This document shows, piece by piece, positions 31,308 to 39,559 of a DNA stretch of 64,000 nucleotides. Below the pieces are notes generated by a model. The model saw nothing but the letters and a program-made list of their open reading frames with translations. It searched no databases and was not told the DNA's origin. Position numbers and translations under genes: made by a program. The stretch is from contig NZ_JAIQYY010000019.1 in the NCBI RefSeq assembly GCF_020181035.1, forward strand, positions 134,063 to 198,062, read 5' to 3'. Position 1 is the stretch's first letter, and each line of letters begins with the position of its first letter. Origin of the DNA: Streptomyces sp. CoH27. Lineage in GTDB: Bacteria; Actinomycetota; Actinomycetes; Streptomycetales; Streptomycetaceae.

Positions 31308-34101
31308 TGCTGTCCTCCTTCAGGGGACGGGATGGGTGTCGGGCCGCCCCGGAGACGGCCCGCCCGCTCGGGGCGAGCGCTCCGGGGGCGTCTGAAGTGC
31401 CGCGCAGTGCGGCGGCGGCGAGTGCCGCGAGTTCCGCGGCGCTCCGGTCGTACGGAAGTCTCAGCAGCAGCTGGGCGGCCACGGCCGCGCCGTCGTGCAG
31501 AGGGTCGTGGAGCAGCAGCTGTCCGGGCGCGGGGAGCATCTCCTCGACCAGGAGCTCCGGTCCGGGCTGGTGGGCGCAGACACGCTCCAGCAGATGCAGG
31601 GCGGTCAGCGCCTCGAAGTCGACGGGCACCGGCTTCGCCTGGGGTACGGCCCGTACGAACGCGAAGCGGGGCAGTCCGGCCGAGTGCCTGAGGGCGGCGA
31701 GGGCGCGCACCTTGGCCAGGTCGCTGTCGCCGGGCCGCCACAACCGGGCTCGGGACAGCCGCCACAGGGCCGGGCTGACGACGAGGTCCCCGCCGACGGT
31801 CACCCGGGGCAGGCGCTCCGCGCCGGGGAACGCCTCGGCCAGGCCGTCCAGCCGGATCACCCGCGAGGCAGCGGGGTGTCCGGCGGCCATCAGCAGCCGG
31901 ACCAGGACATCGTACGGCGGCAGGGGTGAACGGGTGGCGTGATGCACGGGCAGGATGCGCCGCCCGTCGGCCTCGGCGATCACCTGCGAGCCGGCACGGC
32001 GGAGCGTGATCCGGTCCAGCGGCAGATAGCGCGCACCCGGACCGGCCGGTCCCCGGTACGGCGCCGGATCCGGATCGCCGGTCCACCACTCGGTGGTGAC
32101 GGGACGTCGTACGGCGTTGGCAGCGCGCGCGGCCAGCGGGGGCACCAGGAGTTCGACGAACCGCGCGCCCGTCAGCCGCTCCACACCGGCGAGGAAGGCC
32201 CGGTAGCTGTGCGGGCTCCCGTAGCCGCCGTGGAGGGTGTGCAGCGCGTCGGCGAACCGGGCGTCCAGGATCCCCGCGGGCGAGGCCGTCTCCAGCACCG
32301 CGACCGGTCCCGGGGCCGGCAGCGGGCGTAACAGGCAGTCCAGGGGCCAGGACGGCAGCGCCGTGCGGGCCGGCGGCGCGCCGAGAGCGTCCAGCAAGCC
32401 GTCGTCCAGGTCCGCCTGTTCCTCGCCGGTGCGGTCGGCGAGGTGCGCCAGCAGGCGGGCGTAGCCGGAGCCTTCGGTCTCGGCGGGGTGCCAGCCGGCA
32501 TACCGGCGCATGGTCTGCGGCGGGGGTAGCGGACAGGCGCTGTCCGGCAGGCTGCGGGCCAGGATCTCGCCGAGGGGGCGCGGCCGTTCGTCGAGCGCCG
32601 CGAGCTCCGGGGGCAGGGGGCGGGCATCCGGCGCCGGGAACCGGTCCGTGTCCCGCAGCCAGGCCACCCGGGCGGCGATCCGCAGCCCGCGCTGCACCCG
32701 CTCGACCGCCGCTGCGGGGACCGTGGCCGAGACAGTGCGGTACGAGTCGATGAACCAGGCGTCGGCTTCGCCGGTGTGCGCGGTCGGAGCGGAACCATGA
32801 TCGTGCCCCGGCTCGGGCGTAGGTGCGGCTACGGCTGCTGGTGCGGATGGGGCGGACCGGGCATCGCTCGCCGATGCGGCGACGGCGGCGCGCCGACCGG
32901 CGCGGTGGTCGGTCTCGCGGGCAGCGGCCGGTGCGGGGACCGGCTGGGGAAGGACGTCACGCTCCCGCACCTTCTCCGCGGGGACCCATGCGGTGCTACG
33001 ACGGCACGGGGCCGTGCAGACCTGGAGTACGCCGAGTTCGACCAGGTGGGCGAGGAAGCCGCGCAGCACGGCCGGGCCGGGGTCGGCCGCACGGATCGCC
33101 GGCGTGCCGAGCAGCGCTGTCTCGATGTCTCCCAACTGGCCCGGCCCATCAGCCAGTTGGGCGAGCACGGCGTCCAGCGGGCGGGTGCGCCGGAGGACGA
33201 CCTGTCGCATCCTGCCGCGTTCGCGCGGGTCGATCACCCAGCAGCGCAGCACCCCGGTGCCGGTGTCCGTGGCCGTGCCCGCCGGGTCGAGGAAGTGCAG
33301 CGGGGCAGGGGCCAGGACGGTTGCGGGGCCGGCCGCCCTGAGGTCCAGCGTGCCGAGCCGGCCGCGCAGCAGGTGGACGTTCTCCACGGCCTCGGCGGCC
33401 AGCGCGCCGAGCGCCGTACCGGGCGGGACGAGCGGTGCCGCGGGGCCGTTGCCGCTCGCACCGTCCGCGGCCGCCGGGGCGACCCGCAGCGCGACGACCT
33501 GGCCGGCCCATCCGCGCGGGGTCGTCTTGGCCGCGGCCCGTCCCAGGGCCCGCCACAGATAGGCCCCGCGTTTGCGCAGCCGCTGCCCGTTCCAGGACTC
33601 GCCCTCGGCCAGCCGCCGGACGATGTCCGCGGACACGCCGGGCGCCGCCTCGTGGAGGAACGCCCGCATGACCGGGGCGGCACACACCAGCGACCAGCCC
33701 AGCTCCCCCACCCGCACCCGCTCGGCGGTCACCGCTCGCTCCAGCTCGCGCAGGGTCGTGTCGGCCGACTCGGTGTCCCGGCGCAGCCGTTCGGCCTCGC
33801 GCGCGAGGTCCCGGGCGGCGGGTAAGCCCTCCAGCAACCGGCAGTCCGCCGGGCGCGGAGCGGCAGCGGAGTGCAGCCGCCGGCGCAGGGCGAGGACGGC
33901 GCGCCGGTCGGCGGCGGTCAGTCCGGGGTGCGGTACGACGGTGACGCCGAGCGCTTCGGCCAGCGCCCGGGCGCGTTCGGCCCGCCGTCCGCTGTCGTGG
34001 GCGTGCTCGGTGAGGCGGGCGAACAGCTCCGGGCTGCCGGCCGCCGCCCAGGCCGCCAAGGGCATCCCGGCCACTCTCAGCAACGCGGTGCCGCCCAGCA
34101 T
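31261..34101 (-). CDS. lanB: Lantibiotic dehydratase, glutamylation part (split LanB)
   Basis: 946 residues, matching the large N-terminal domain of class I LanB that transfers glutamate from glutamyl-tRNA to Ser/Thr of the precursor. It starts LGGTALLRVAGMPLAAW and contains WNGQRLRKRGAYLWRALGRAAAKTTPRGWAG, which fits the LanB N-terminal KTTPRG motif, and later CLLRPLPAPGPVAVLETASPAGILDARF and ITLRRAGSQVIAEADGRRILPVHHA. The elimination domain (SpaB_C) is a separate upstream gene. ATG 34101 has GGGAGAGG six bases before it. Two TTA leucine codons (at 33823-33825 and 32329-32331) imply need for the bldA tRNA. An Ala/Pro/Glu-rich insert lies around residue 400-450. Confidence 0.93.
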   Translation of the reverse strand: MLGGTALLRVAGMPLAAWAAAGSPELFARLTEHAHDSGRRAERARALAEALGVTVVPHPGLTAADRRAVLALRRRLHSAAAPRPADCRLLEGLPAARDLAREAERLRRDTESADTTLRELERAVTAERVRVGELGWSLVCAAPVMRAFLHEAAPGVSADIVRRLAEGESWNGQRLRKRGAYLWRALGRAAAKTTPRGWAGQVVALRVAPAAADGASGNGPAAPLVPPGTALGALAAEAVENVHLLRGRLGTLDLRAAGPATVLAPAPLHFLDPAGTATDTGTGVLRCWVIDPRERGRMRQVVLRRTRPLDAVLAQLADGPGQLGDIETALLGTPAIRAADPGPAVLRGFLAHLVELGVLQVCTAPCRRSTAWVPAEKVRERDVLPQPVPAPAAARETDHRAGRRAAVAASASDARSAPSAPAAVAAPTPEPGHDHGSAPTAHTGEADAWFIDSYRTVSATVPAAAVERVQRGLRIAARVAWLRDTDRFPAPDARPLPPELAALDERPRPLGEILARSLPDSACPLPPPQTMRRYAGWHPAETEGSGYARLLAHLADRTGEEQADLDDGLLDALGAPPARTALPSWPLDCLLRPLPAPGPVAVLETASPAGILDARFADALHTLHGGYGSPHSYRAFLAGVERLTGARFVELLVPPLAARAANAVRRPVTTEWWTGDPDPAPYRGPAGPGARYLPLDRITLRRAGSQVIAEADGRRILPVHHATRSPLPPYDVLVRLLMAAGHPAASRVIRLDGLAEAFPGAERLPRVTVGGDLVVSPALWRLSRARLWRPGDSDLAKVRALAALRHSAGLPRFAFVRAVPQAKPVPVDFEALTALHLLERVCAHQPGPELLVEEMLPAPGQLLLHDPLHDGAAVAAQLLLRLPYDRSAAELAALAAAALRGTSDAPGALAPSGRAVSGAARHPSRPLKEDSNARSHATLRPRRPHR

Positions 34102-34117
34102 CAGATCCTCTCCCACG

Positions 34118-34924
34118 TCAGAACCTCCCGTCGCCGGCGAGGGCATGCGTGAGCAGGCTCTGCCGGGCGAGGGACAGCCGACCGCGGTTCCAGTGGAAGA
34201 TCACGTAGTAGGCCGCGGCGCGGCGGGGGCCGACGATCGCGTCGCCGGACTCGAAGTACCCGGTGCGCCACCGCTCGGCGCCCCGGCGCACCGCGGCCGC
34301 GTGGGCCTCGACCGCGGTCCGGCGCTTGTCGGGCAACGGGTCCAGCAGCGCGCGGGGACCGGCGTGCCATGCGTCCAGGATGCCCGTGGCGGCGCGGCGG
34401 GCGTCCCCGTCCAGGCCGGTGCCCAGCCGGCGCCCGGTGTCGTCACGCACCACCTCCCACACCCCTCGGTGCTCCCAGCCGACGACACCGAGCCCGCCGA
34501 GGAGTTCACCGAGCAGTACGAGGGACAGCCGCCAGTCCGCGAGGGCTTCGGGTCCACCGTCGGTGTGGTGGTCGAGCCAGGCGAGGGAGTCCACCGTGAA
34601 CAGCTCGCGCACGAGCCGCATCGACCGCAAGCCGCCGAAGAGGTACGTCTCCGGCTCGTACATCCCGCACACCGGCGCGGCCGCCTGCCCGTCGAGATGG
34701 CGGAGACGATCCGTCAACTCGGCTTGTAACAGCTCTGGTTGGCGCTTGCGACCCTCGAACCGGGCCCGCAGACCCGGAGGTTTGTGCATGAAGAAGAAGG
34801 ACTTCACCATGCCCGACGCGATCAGGTCGCGGGCCGTGTCGGCGAGGAAGCGGTACGTCCGTCGCCGGGCCGAGGGACCGGGTGCGAGACTGATCTGCAC
34901 CCAGCCCGCCTCCGGCACCCCCAC
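34118..34924 (-). CDS. Thiopeptide-type bacteriocin biosynthesis (SpaB_C) domain protein, LanB elimination part
   Basis: 268 residues. WVQISLAPGPSARRRTYRFLADTARDLIASGMVKSFFFMHKPPGLRARFE is the opening of the SpaB_C fold with its conserved KPPGLRxRF segment; YEPETYLFGGLRSMRLVRELFTVDSLAWLDHH is the conserved middle. The domain removes glutamate from glutamylated Ser/Thr to give dehydroamino acids. GTG 34924 is used because an in-frame TAG lies 36 bases upstream; no good ribosome-binding site is seen, so coupling to the small ORF upstream is possible. One TTA codon is at 34727-34729. It ends 17 bases before lanB. Confidence 0.9.
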   Translation of the reverse strand: MGVPEAGWVQISLAPGPSARRRTYRFLADTARDLIASGMVKSFFFMHKPPGLRARFEGRKRQPELLQAELTDRLRHLDGQAAAPVCGMYEPETYLFGGLRSMRLVRELFTVDSLAWLDHHTDGGPEALADWRLSLVLLGELLGGLGVVGWEHRGVWEVVRDDTGRRLGTGLDGDARRAATGILDAWHAGPRALLDPLPDKRRTAVEAHAAAVRRGAERWRTGYFESGDAIVGPRRAAAYYVIFHWNRGRLSLARQSLLTHALAGDGRF

Positions 34925-34947
34925 GCGCAGCGCGGACAGGCCTGCCG

Positions 34948-35121
34948 TCAGAAACTACGGCGGGCCGCCGCGTAGGCGGGCCCTTCGGGGACGACGGGCA
35001 CCGTACCCAGGGAAATGTCACGCGCGTCCCGGAGACAATCGGCCAGCAACTGTTCGACCTCCACCTGCGTCCTTCCCTTGGCAGCCACGGAGCGATCGAC
35101 TGAATTTTCCGCTCCTGTCAT
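34948..35121 (-). CDS. Small hypothetical protein heading the lanthipeptide operon
   Basis: A 57-residue frame from ATG 35121 to TGA 34948, 23 bases before the SpaB_C-type gene. It reads as a plausible protein: a helix TQVEVEQLLADCLRDARDIS followed by LGTVPVVPEGPAYAAARRSF. No family is recognised. It has one Cys and no Ser/Thr-Cys pattern, so it is unlikely to be a second precursor. Upstream sequence is AT-rich and promoter-like, which makes this the probable first gene of the operon. The ribosome-binding site is weak, hence moderate confidence. Confidence 0.5.
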   Translation of the reverse strand: MTGAENSVDRSVAAKGRTQVEVEQLLADCLRDARDISLGTVPVVPEGPAYAAARRSF

Positions 35122-35377
35122 GGGAATTCCGCACTTGCTCCCACCTGAAAAACAGACCGGAATTCCTCATATGATCAACAGGGTTACGCCTGGTGCACAG
35201 AAAGCGCATGACGCGCCGAAGGCGCACTCCGCGCGCCACATCGGGTGCACGGGGATCCTCTCGGTTGTCCACAGAGCGTTGTCCACAGGCCTGTCGTCCG
35301 AGCTGCGGACCGTGCATGATCGGTTCGCGCACTGATCGTGTGCGGCACGAGACCGGGACAAACGGGTGGGGTCGGTA
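35122..35377. promoter_or_regulatory. Divergent promoter region of lanthipeptide and DUF2993 operons
   Basis: A 256-base gap, AT-rich at its left end. It contains two identical palindromes GGAATTCC (35123-35130 and 35159-35166, 36 bases apart) near the lanthipeptide side, and two DnaA-box sequences (35265-35273 and 35279-35287) in the middle. The promoters of both divergent operons must lie here; individual -35/-10 hexamers could not be assigned securely. Confidence 0.5.
35265..35287 (+). promoter_or_regulatory. Pair of DnaA boxes (TTGTCCACA x2)
   Basis: TTGTCCACA occurs at 35265-35273 and 35279-35287, same orientation, five bases apart. This is exactly the preferred Streptomyces DnaA-box sequence. 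No dnaA, dnaN or AT-rich unwinding region is near, so it is not oriC; it may bind DnaA for gene regulation or titration. Confidence 0.65.
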
Positions 35378-36091
35378 ATGCAACGTCGATGGGTGAAAGT
35401 CCTGGCGATCACGGTCGTGGTCCTGGCCGTGCTGTTCACGGTCGCCGACCGCGTGGCCGTGCACTTCGCGAACAAGGAGGCCGCGCGCCTCGTCAAGGAG
35501 AAGTACGACTACGGCAACACCACCGACAGCCACGTGGACGTCTCCATCGAGGGCTTCCCGTTCCTGACACAGGCGCTCAGCCAGAGCTTCGGCCACGTCA
35601 AGCTCACGGCCAGGCAGTTCACCGTCGACACCACGACCAACGCTCAGGGCGGCTATCTGCCCATCAAGCGGTTCCAGCTCGACCTGCACGGCGTGAACGT
35701 GACCTCGCTGACGGCGAGCAGCGCCGAGGTGAACCTCGCCACCGGCACCCTGACCCTGTCGTACGACGAACTGTCCGGCGTCGTCACGAGGTTGGCCGGC
35801 AGCGGCGGTCCCATACGCGTGTCCCAGGCCCCAGGATCGTCGGAGCAGGCGGCGAAGGTCAGGATCACGGGCACGGTCGGCGGACGGAACATGGACGGCA
35901 CAGGCACGCTCCTCGCCCAGGGCGACGAGATCACCCTCACTGTTCCTGGTGCCCGGCAGACCGCGCCCGCGTGGCGGGTCACGCTCCCGGAGGGCGTCGG
36001 CTTCACCGCGGCACGCTCGACCTCGGACGGCGTCGAGATCACCATGGTCGGCCACCAGGTGACGCTGGGCAGATCACGCTTCACGAGATGA
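35378..36091 (+). CDS. DUF2993 (LmeA-like) phospholipid-binding membrane protein
   Basis: 237 residues. An N-terminal membrane anchor (VKVLAITVVVLAVLFTVADRVAVHFANKEAA, residues ~6-36) is followed by a beta-rich DUF2993 domain: VDVSIEGFPFLTQALSQSFGHVKLTARQF (the IxGFPFLTQ signature), then GGYLPIKRFQLDLHGV and the final VGHQVTLGRSR. LmeA of mycobacteria binds phospholipid and helps lipomannan elongation; Streptomyces homologues are uncharacterised. ATG 35378 follows GGTGGGG. Its stop overlaps the methyltransferase start by four bases. Confidence 0.9.
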   Translation: MQRRWVKVLAITVVVLAVLFTVADRVAVHFANKEAARLVKEKYDYGNTTDSHVDVSIEGFPFLTQALSQSFGHVKLTARQFTVDTTTNAQGGYLPIKRFQLDLHGVNVTSLTASSAEVNLATGTLTLSYDELSGVVTRLAGSGGPIRVSQAPGSSEQAAKVRITGTVGGRNMDGTGTLLAQGDEITLTVPGARQTAPAWRVTLPEGVGFTAARSTSDGVEITMVGHQVTLGRSRFTR

Positions 36092-36840
36092 GCGCCGGCC
36101 ACGCCCCCGAACACCGGCACCGTCCCGACACACCGACCGGAGAAGACGCACTTGACACCGCACTCCGCAGACGAAGAGGCCTGGACGATCTACGGCCAGC
36201 AGCGCTCGACCGGGGATACTCGCCGCCGGTCCCGGAGCGCATCGACTGGGGCTTCTGGCCGGGTGTGGGTCCGGGGGCGGAGATCATCGGAGACATCCGG
36301 GGCAAGCGGGTGCTCGACATCGGTTCGGGCCCCGGCCATCACGCCGTGCACCTGGCCCGCACCTACGGCGCCCTCGTGGACGGCGTCGATCTGTCCCCCA
36401 CGCAGCACCGACGCGCGCTGAACGACCACGGCACAGAGCCCGGTGTCCGTTTCCTGTGCGCCGACGTCGCCGAGCATCTCCGCCGGACCCAGCGGTCGTA
36501 CGAAGCGGCGTATGCCCTGCGCACCTTCGGCTGCGTCGATCCGCTGCACCTGCTGCCGGCACTGCGCGACGGGCTCGTACGGGGCGCGCCGTTGGTCTTC
36601 TCGGCCCTGCACACCGACGCCGACGGACAGGGGCCGTCGAGTGAGCCGGTGGTGCGTCAGGGATACGTCCGGCTGCGTGACCAGGAGCCCATCGCGGTGC
36701 GGATGTGGGTGCTGTCACCGGTGCTGTGGGAGGAGCTGCTGGCCGCCCACGGCTTCGACGTGGAGGTGTCCGAGCTTCTCGCCGCCCCGGACGCGGGCAA
36801 TCCCGTGGTCGTCCAGCTGGTCCGCGCCCGGCGCCGTTGA
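36088..36840 (+). CDS. Class I SAM-dependent methyltransferase
   Basis: 250 residues. SAM motif I is RVLDIGSGPGHHAVHLARTYGALVDGVDLSP (residues ~74-104), with the acidic ribose-binding residue in DGVDLS, and motif II/III sequence VRFLCADVAEHLRRTQ and YEAAYALRTFGCVDPLHLLPALRDGL. ATG 36088 overlaps the DUF2993 stop (ATGA). The N-terminal IDWGFWPGVGPGAEII segment is found in small-molecule methyltransferases. Its position 1.1 kb from the lanthipeptide operon, on the opposite strand, raises the possibility of peptide tailoring, but coupling to the DUF2993 protein argues for a lipid or envelope substrate. Confidence 0.88.
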   Translation: MSAGHAPEHRHRPDTPTGEDALDTALRRRRGLDDLRPAALDRGYSPPVPERIDWGFWPGVGPGAEIIGDIRGKRVLDIGSGPGHHAVHLARTYGALVDGVDLSPTQHRRALNDHGTEPGVRFLCADVAEHLRRTQRSYEAAYALRTFGCVDPLHLLPALRDGLVRGAPLVFSALHTDADGQGPSSEPVVRQGYVRLRDQEPIAVRMWVLSPVLWEELLAAHGFDVEVSELLAAPDAGNPVVVQLVRARRR

Positions 36841-36961
36841 GCTGCCTGCCCATGGGCCTCGGCTGTGCACACCGGTGACACACCGGCGCGCACGGCCGCG
36901 ATGACCGCACACCCACTCGGCCGGGCCTCGTCCAGGCCCGTCGAGGCGCGGGACACAGTGT

Positions 36962-38023
36962 CTAGCCGAGGATTTGCGCGGCGAGCGCGGTTCCCTCGAC
37001 ACGGGCGCGGATCTTGGCGAACGCCACCTCACGTGACGTGGAGGTGTCGTCGGCGAACGGGGCGAAGCCCGCGTCGTCGCAGGTGCCCAGCTGGTCGACG
37101 GGGATGTGCTTGGCGGCCCGCAGCACCCGGTCGCGGACTTGCTCAGCCGTCTCCACGCGCGGATCGGTCGGATCGGTGACACCGACGAAGACCCGGGTTC
37201 CAGGGCGCAGCTCGTCGGCGATCAGGCGCAGAACACGGTCCGGGTCGGCCTCGCTCGCGAGCTGCAGATAGAAGTTGCCCGCGGTGAGCCGGAAGAGCCT
37301 GGGCAGCAGCTCGGCGTAGTCGACATCGAGGCTGTGTGTGGCGTCCTGGTCGGCGCCGGGCCCGCTGTAGACACCGATGCGGGCCCGCTCGCTCTCGGCG
37401 AAGCGGGCCAGCACCTGGTTGTTGAGGGAGACGAAATCGTCCAGCACCTGCCCGCTGGGGTCGAGCTTGAGGGAGAGACGGGCCTCTTCGAAGTCGAGTT
37501 GGACGACATGTGCACCCGCGTCCAGACACCTGCGGATCTCTGCCTCCGCCTCATCGGCCAGCTGGTGGAGGTACTCCTCTCGCGGGTACCCCACGATCCC
37601 GGCGGCCGGGTAGAGCAGGCTCAGTGCCGACGGTGCGACGACGGCCTGCTTCACCGGCACCCGGGCGTGCCGCAGGGCGGCGCGCAGGTACTGGTCGGCG
37701 GACACCAGATAGCGGAAGGGCCCGGCCGTCAGAGCGGGCAGCTGCCGCTGGTGCCCGTCGGCGAAGGGGATCACCACGCCGTCGGACGACAGACTGGGGG
37801 AGCCCGCGATGGGATAGGTGAGAAAGCCGGGCTTGCTCTGCTCGCCGTCGGTGACGACCGGCGACCCGGCCGCCTCAAGCCGTTCGATGGTGTCACGGAC
37901 GGCTTCTCGCTGGGCGTTCGTGAAAGCATCCTCGTCCAGCTCCCCGGTCTGGAACGCGGCCCTGGCCTGGAGCAGCTGAGGAGAACGGGGAAGGCTGCCG
38001 ATGGGTTCGGTAGGGATGATCAT
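36962..38023 (-). CDS. Cobalamin-independent methionine synthase (MetE C-terminal) family protein
   Basis: 353 residues, corresponding to the C-terminal barrel of MetE without the N-terminal domain. PTEPIGSLPRSPQLLQAR starts the fold; GSPVVTDGEQSKPGFLTYPI, AHVVQLDFEEARLSLKL and LGTCDDAGFAPFADD (Cys in the zinc-ligand position near the C-terminus) follow family order. Such short stand-alone proteins transfer methyl groups to homocysteine from donors other than folate, or belong to alternative pathways. No met gene or cobalamin riboswitch is adjacent. The enzyme class is confident, the methyl donor unknown. Confidence 0.88.
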   Translation of the reverse strand: MIIPTEPIGSLPRSPQLLQARAAFQTGELDEDAFTNAQREAVRDTIERLEAAGSPVVTDGEQSKPGFLTYPIAGSPSLSSDGVVIPFADGHQRQLPALTAGPFRYLVSADQYLRAALRHARVPVKQAVVAPSALSLLYPAAGIVGYPREEYLHQLADEAEAEIRRCLDAGAHVVQLDFEEARLSLKLDPSGQVLDDFVSLNNQVLARFAESERARIGVYSGPGADQDATHSLDVDYAELLPRLFRLTAGNFYLQLASEADPDRVLRLIADELRPGTRVFVGVTDPTDPRVETAEQVRDRVLRAAKHIPVDQLGTCDDAGFAPFADDTSTSREVAFAKIRARVEGTALAAQILG

Positions 38024-38586
38024 GGCGGCAGCCTAGGGAGCACACAGTCACCGTTCCGGTCCGAACACCTCCCGCTCCCCTGATTCCACCCGCACAGGGC
38101 ACGAACGCCCCATGGCGTTGACCTCGGCCTTGCCCCTGAGGGCAAGGTTCAGCATTGAGTTACGACCGGCTCCAGGACGCGGCGGTCGCCGCCGTGGTGC
38201 ACGCACGGCCGGCACGCCCTGACCTGCATGGTGCCGGATCGCAGTCGTCGGCGGTCGGCGTCCCCGGCCCCCGGAGCCGGCTCGCGCACCAGGAACACAT
38301 CCGCCGCATCCGCGGACTCGACCGTGGCTGTCGGCCGCCCAGGAACGCCATGACCCGACTCCGGTCCAGGCGCTCACCACGGGACGGGAGAGCCACGACA
38401 CATGAACGGCCCCTGTCGCCCATCTTGTCACCGCGCAACGCACAGGCTTCACTCAGCAGAAAACAGGCTGACCCACCCGTATCATCCCCTGTGTTGTGCA
38501 CCTTCGAAGCACAACTCCCGCTCCCCGCCTGCCGTCACCGGACTCGTCGAGCGAGCGGCACATCACCGCCGGACACGGAGGAACAG
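38024..38586. other. 563-base gap without a supportable gene
   Basis: Between the divergent MetE-like and histone-like genes. Long frames exist on both strands, but their translations (Arg/Pro/Cys-rich) have no domain or ribosome-binding site. The right end (38400-38580) is AT-richer and should contain the histone-like gene promoter. I see no riboswitch-like fold. Confidence 0.5.
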
Positions 38587-39252
38587 ATGTCTGAAAGCAC
38601 CACACCCGTCACCGAGTTGACCTCGCAGTACGTCAGCCAGGTGTCCAATGACCTCGAACGCAATGTCAAGGAACAGGAACGCATCACGGCCGAAATCGCG
38701 GCACTGCAAGAGCAGTTGACCGGTCTGCAGCATGATCACGGTGTCCTCGTGAGCATGCAGCAGGCGCTCGGTGTCACGCCCCCGGCCGACGCGCCGGCCG
38801 CCACCGAGGGCGTCGTGGTGCCCGCCCCGCGCAAGAAGTCCACCACGGCGACCGGCCCGGTGAAGACGCCGAAGAAGGCGAGCGTGCCGGAGGCCGAGGC
38901 CAAGAAGCAGCCGGCCAAGAAGCCCGCGGCGAAGAAGGCGGCGGCGAAGAAGCCCGAGGCCAAGAAGGCTGCCCCGCAGGCGGCTCAGCCCACGCTCGTC
39001 GAACTCGTCCGGCGTCACCTGGCGGACCAGAAGGAGCCCCGTTCCGCGGCCGAGGTCGCCGAGGCACTCGGCAAGGCACTTCCCGACCGGGAGATCCAGA
39101 CCAAGGTCATCCGCACCACGCTGGAGAACCTGGTGGCCCGCAACGGCGCCCAGCGCACCAAGCAGGGCACGTCCGTCTTCTACACCGTTCCCGCTGCCGC
39201 CGAGGCTACGGCCGCGAGCGAGCCGGAGGCCGGGTCCGACGCCTCCGCGTGA
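38587..39252 (+). CDS. Lysine-rich histone-like protein with coiled coil and winged-helix tail
   Basis: 221 residues in three parts. Residues ~10-60 form a coiled coil (NDLERNVKEQERITAEIAAL, then QEQLTGLQHDHGVLVSMQQA). Residues ~78-134 are a Lys/Ala/Pro tract with repeated AAKKPA/KKPEAKKA units like histone H1 tails. Residues ~135-205 look like a winged-helix domain: TLVELVRRHLADQKEPRSAA, EVAEALGKALPDREIQTKVI and FYTV. GGAGG six bases before ATG 38587 fixes the start. It probably binds DNA non-specifically through the basic tract. I do not recognise a named gene; a nucleoid-associated role is inferred. Confidence 0.85.
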   Translation: MSESTTPVTELTSQYVSQVSNDLERNVKEQERITAEIAALQEQLTGLQHDHGVLVSMQQALGVTPPADAPAATEGVVVPAPRKKSTTATGPVKTPKKASVPEAEAKKQPAKKPAAKKAAAKKPEAKKAAPQAAQPTLVELVRRHLADQKEPRSAAEVAEALGKALPDREIQTKVIRTTLENLVARNGAQRTKQGTSVFYTVPAAAEATAASEPEAGSDASA

Positions 39253-39559
39253 CCCGTGGTCGCGGTGCCGGCCGTGCCACCCGGGCGCCGAAGAAGTGTC
39301 TCCGGCCGCTCGGGACCGGTCGTGGTCGGCACCGGCGCGTGCCGGTTCCGGTCCTCCAGGTGGCGGTCGGCCGTGTCGTGTCGTGGACGACAAGGCCGCG
39401 CGGGGCCGAAGCCCGGCCCGACGGCCGTCCTGGAGCAACGCGACCGCGCCCGTCACCTGGACGTGGAAGACGACGAAGCCCTCGGCATGGCCGGCCGAGC
39501 ATGCGCGGCCGTACGGCTGAGCCGCTGAGCGCCACCCTGACGGTGCACACACCACCCGA

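Noticed and set aside
35167..35241. Minus-strand 24-residue frame with three Cys (MWRAECAFGASCAFCAPG) that could look like a second RiPP precursor
   Set aside because: No ribosome-binding site, no leader, and it lies in the promoter region next to DnaA boxes; most likely chance.
35265..35287. Pair of DnaA boxes considered as a replication origin
   Set aside because: No dnaA/dnaN or replication genes, too few boxes and no AT-rich unwinding region nearby.
38155..38586. In-frame upstream extension of the histone-like gene
   Set aside because: The strong GGAGG before ATG 38587 and lack of coding composition upstream show the true start is 38587.
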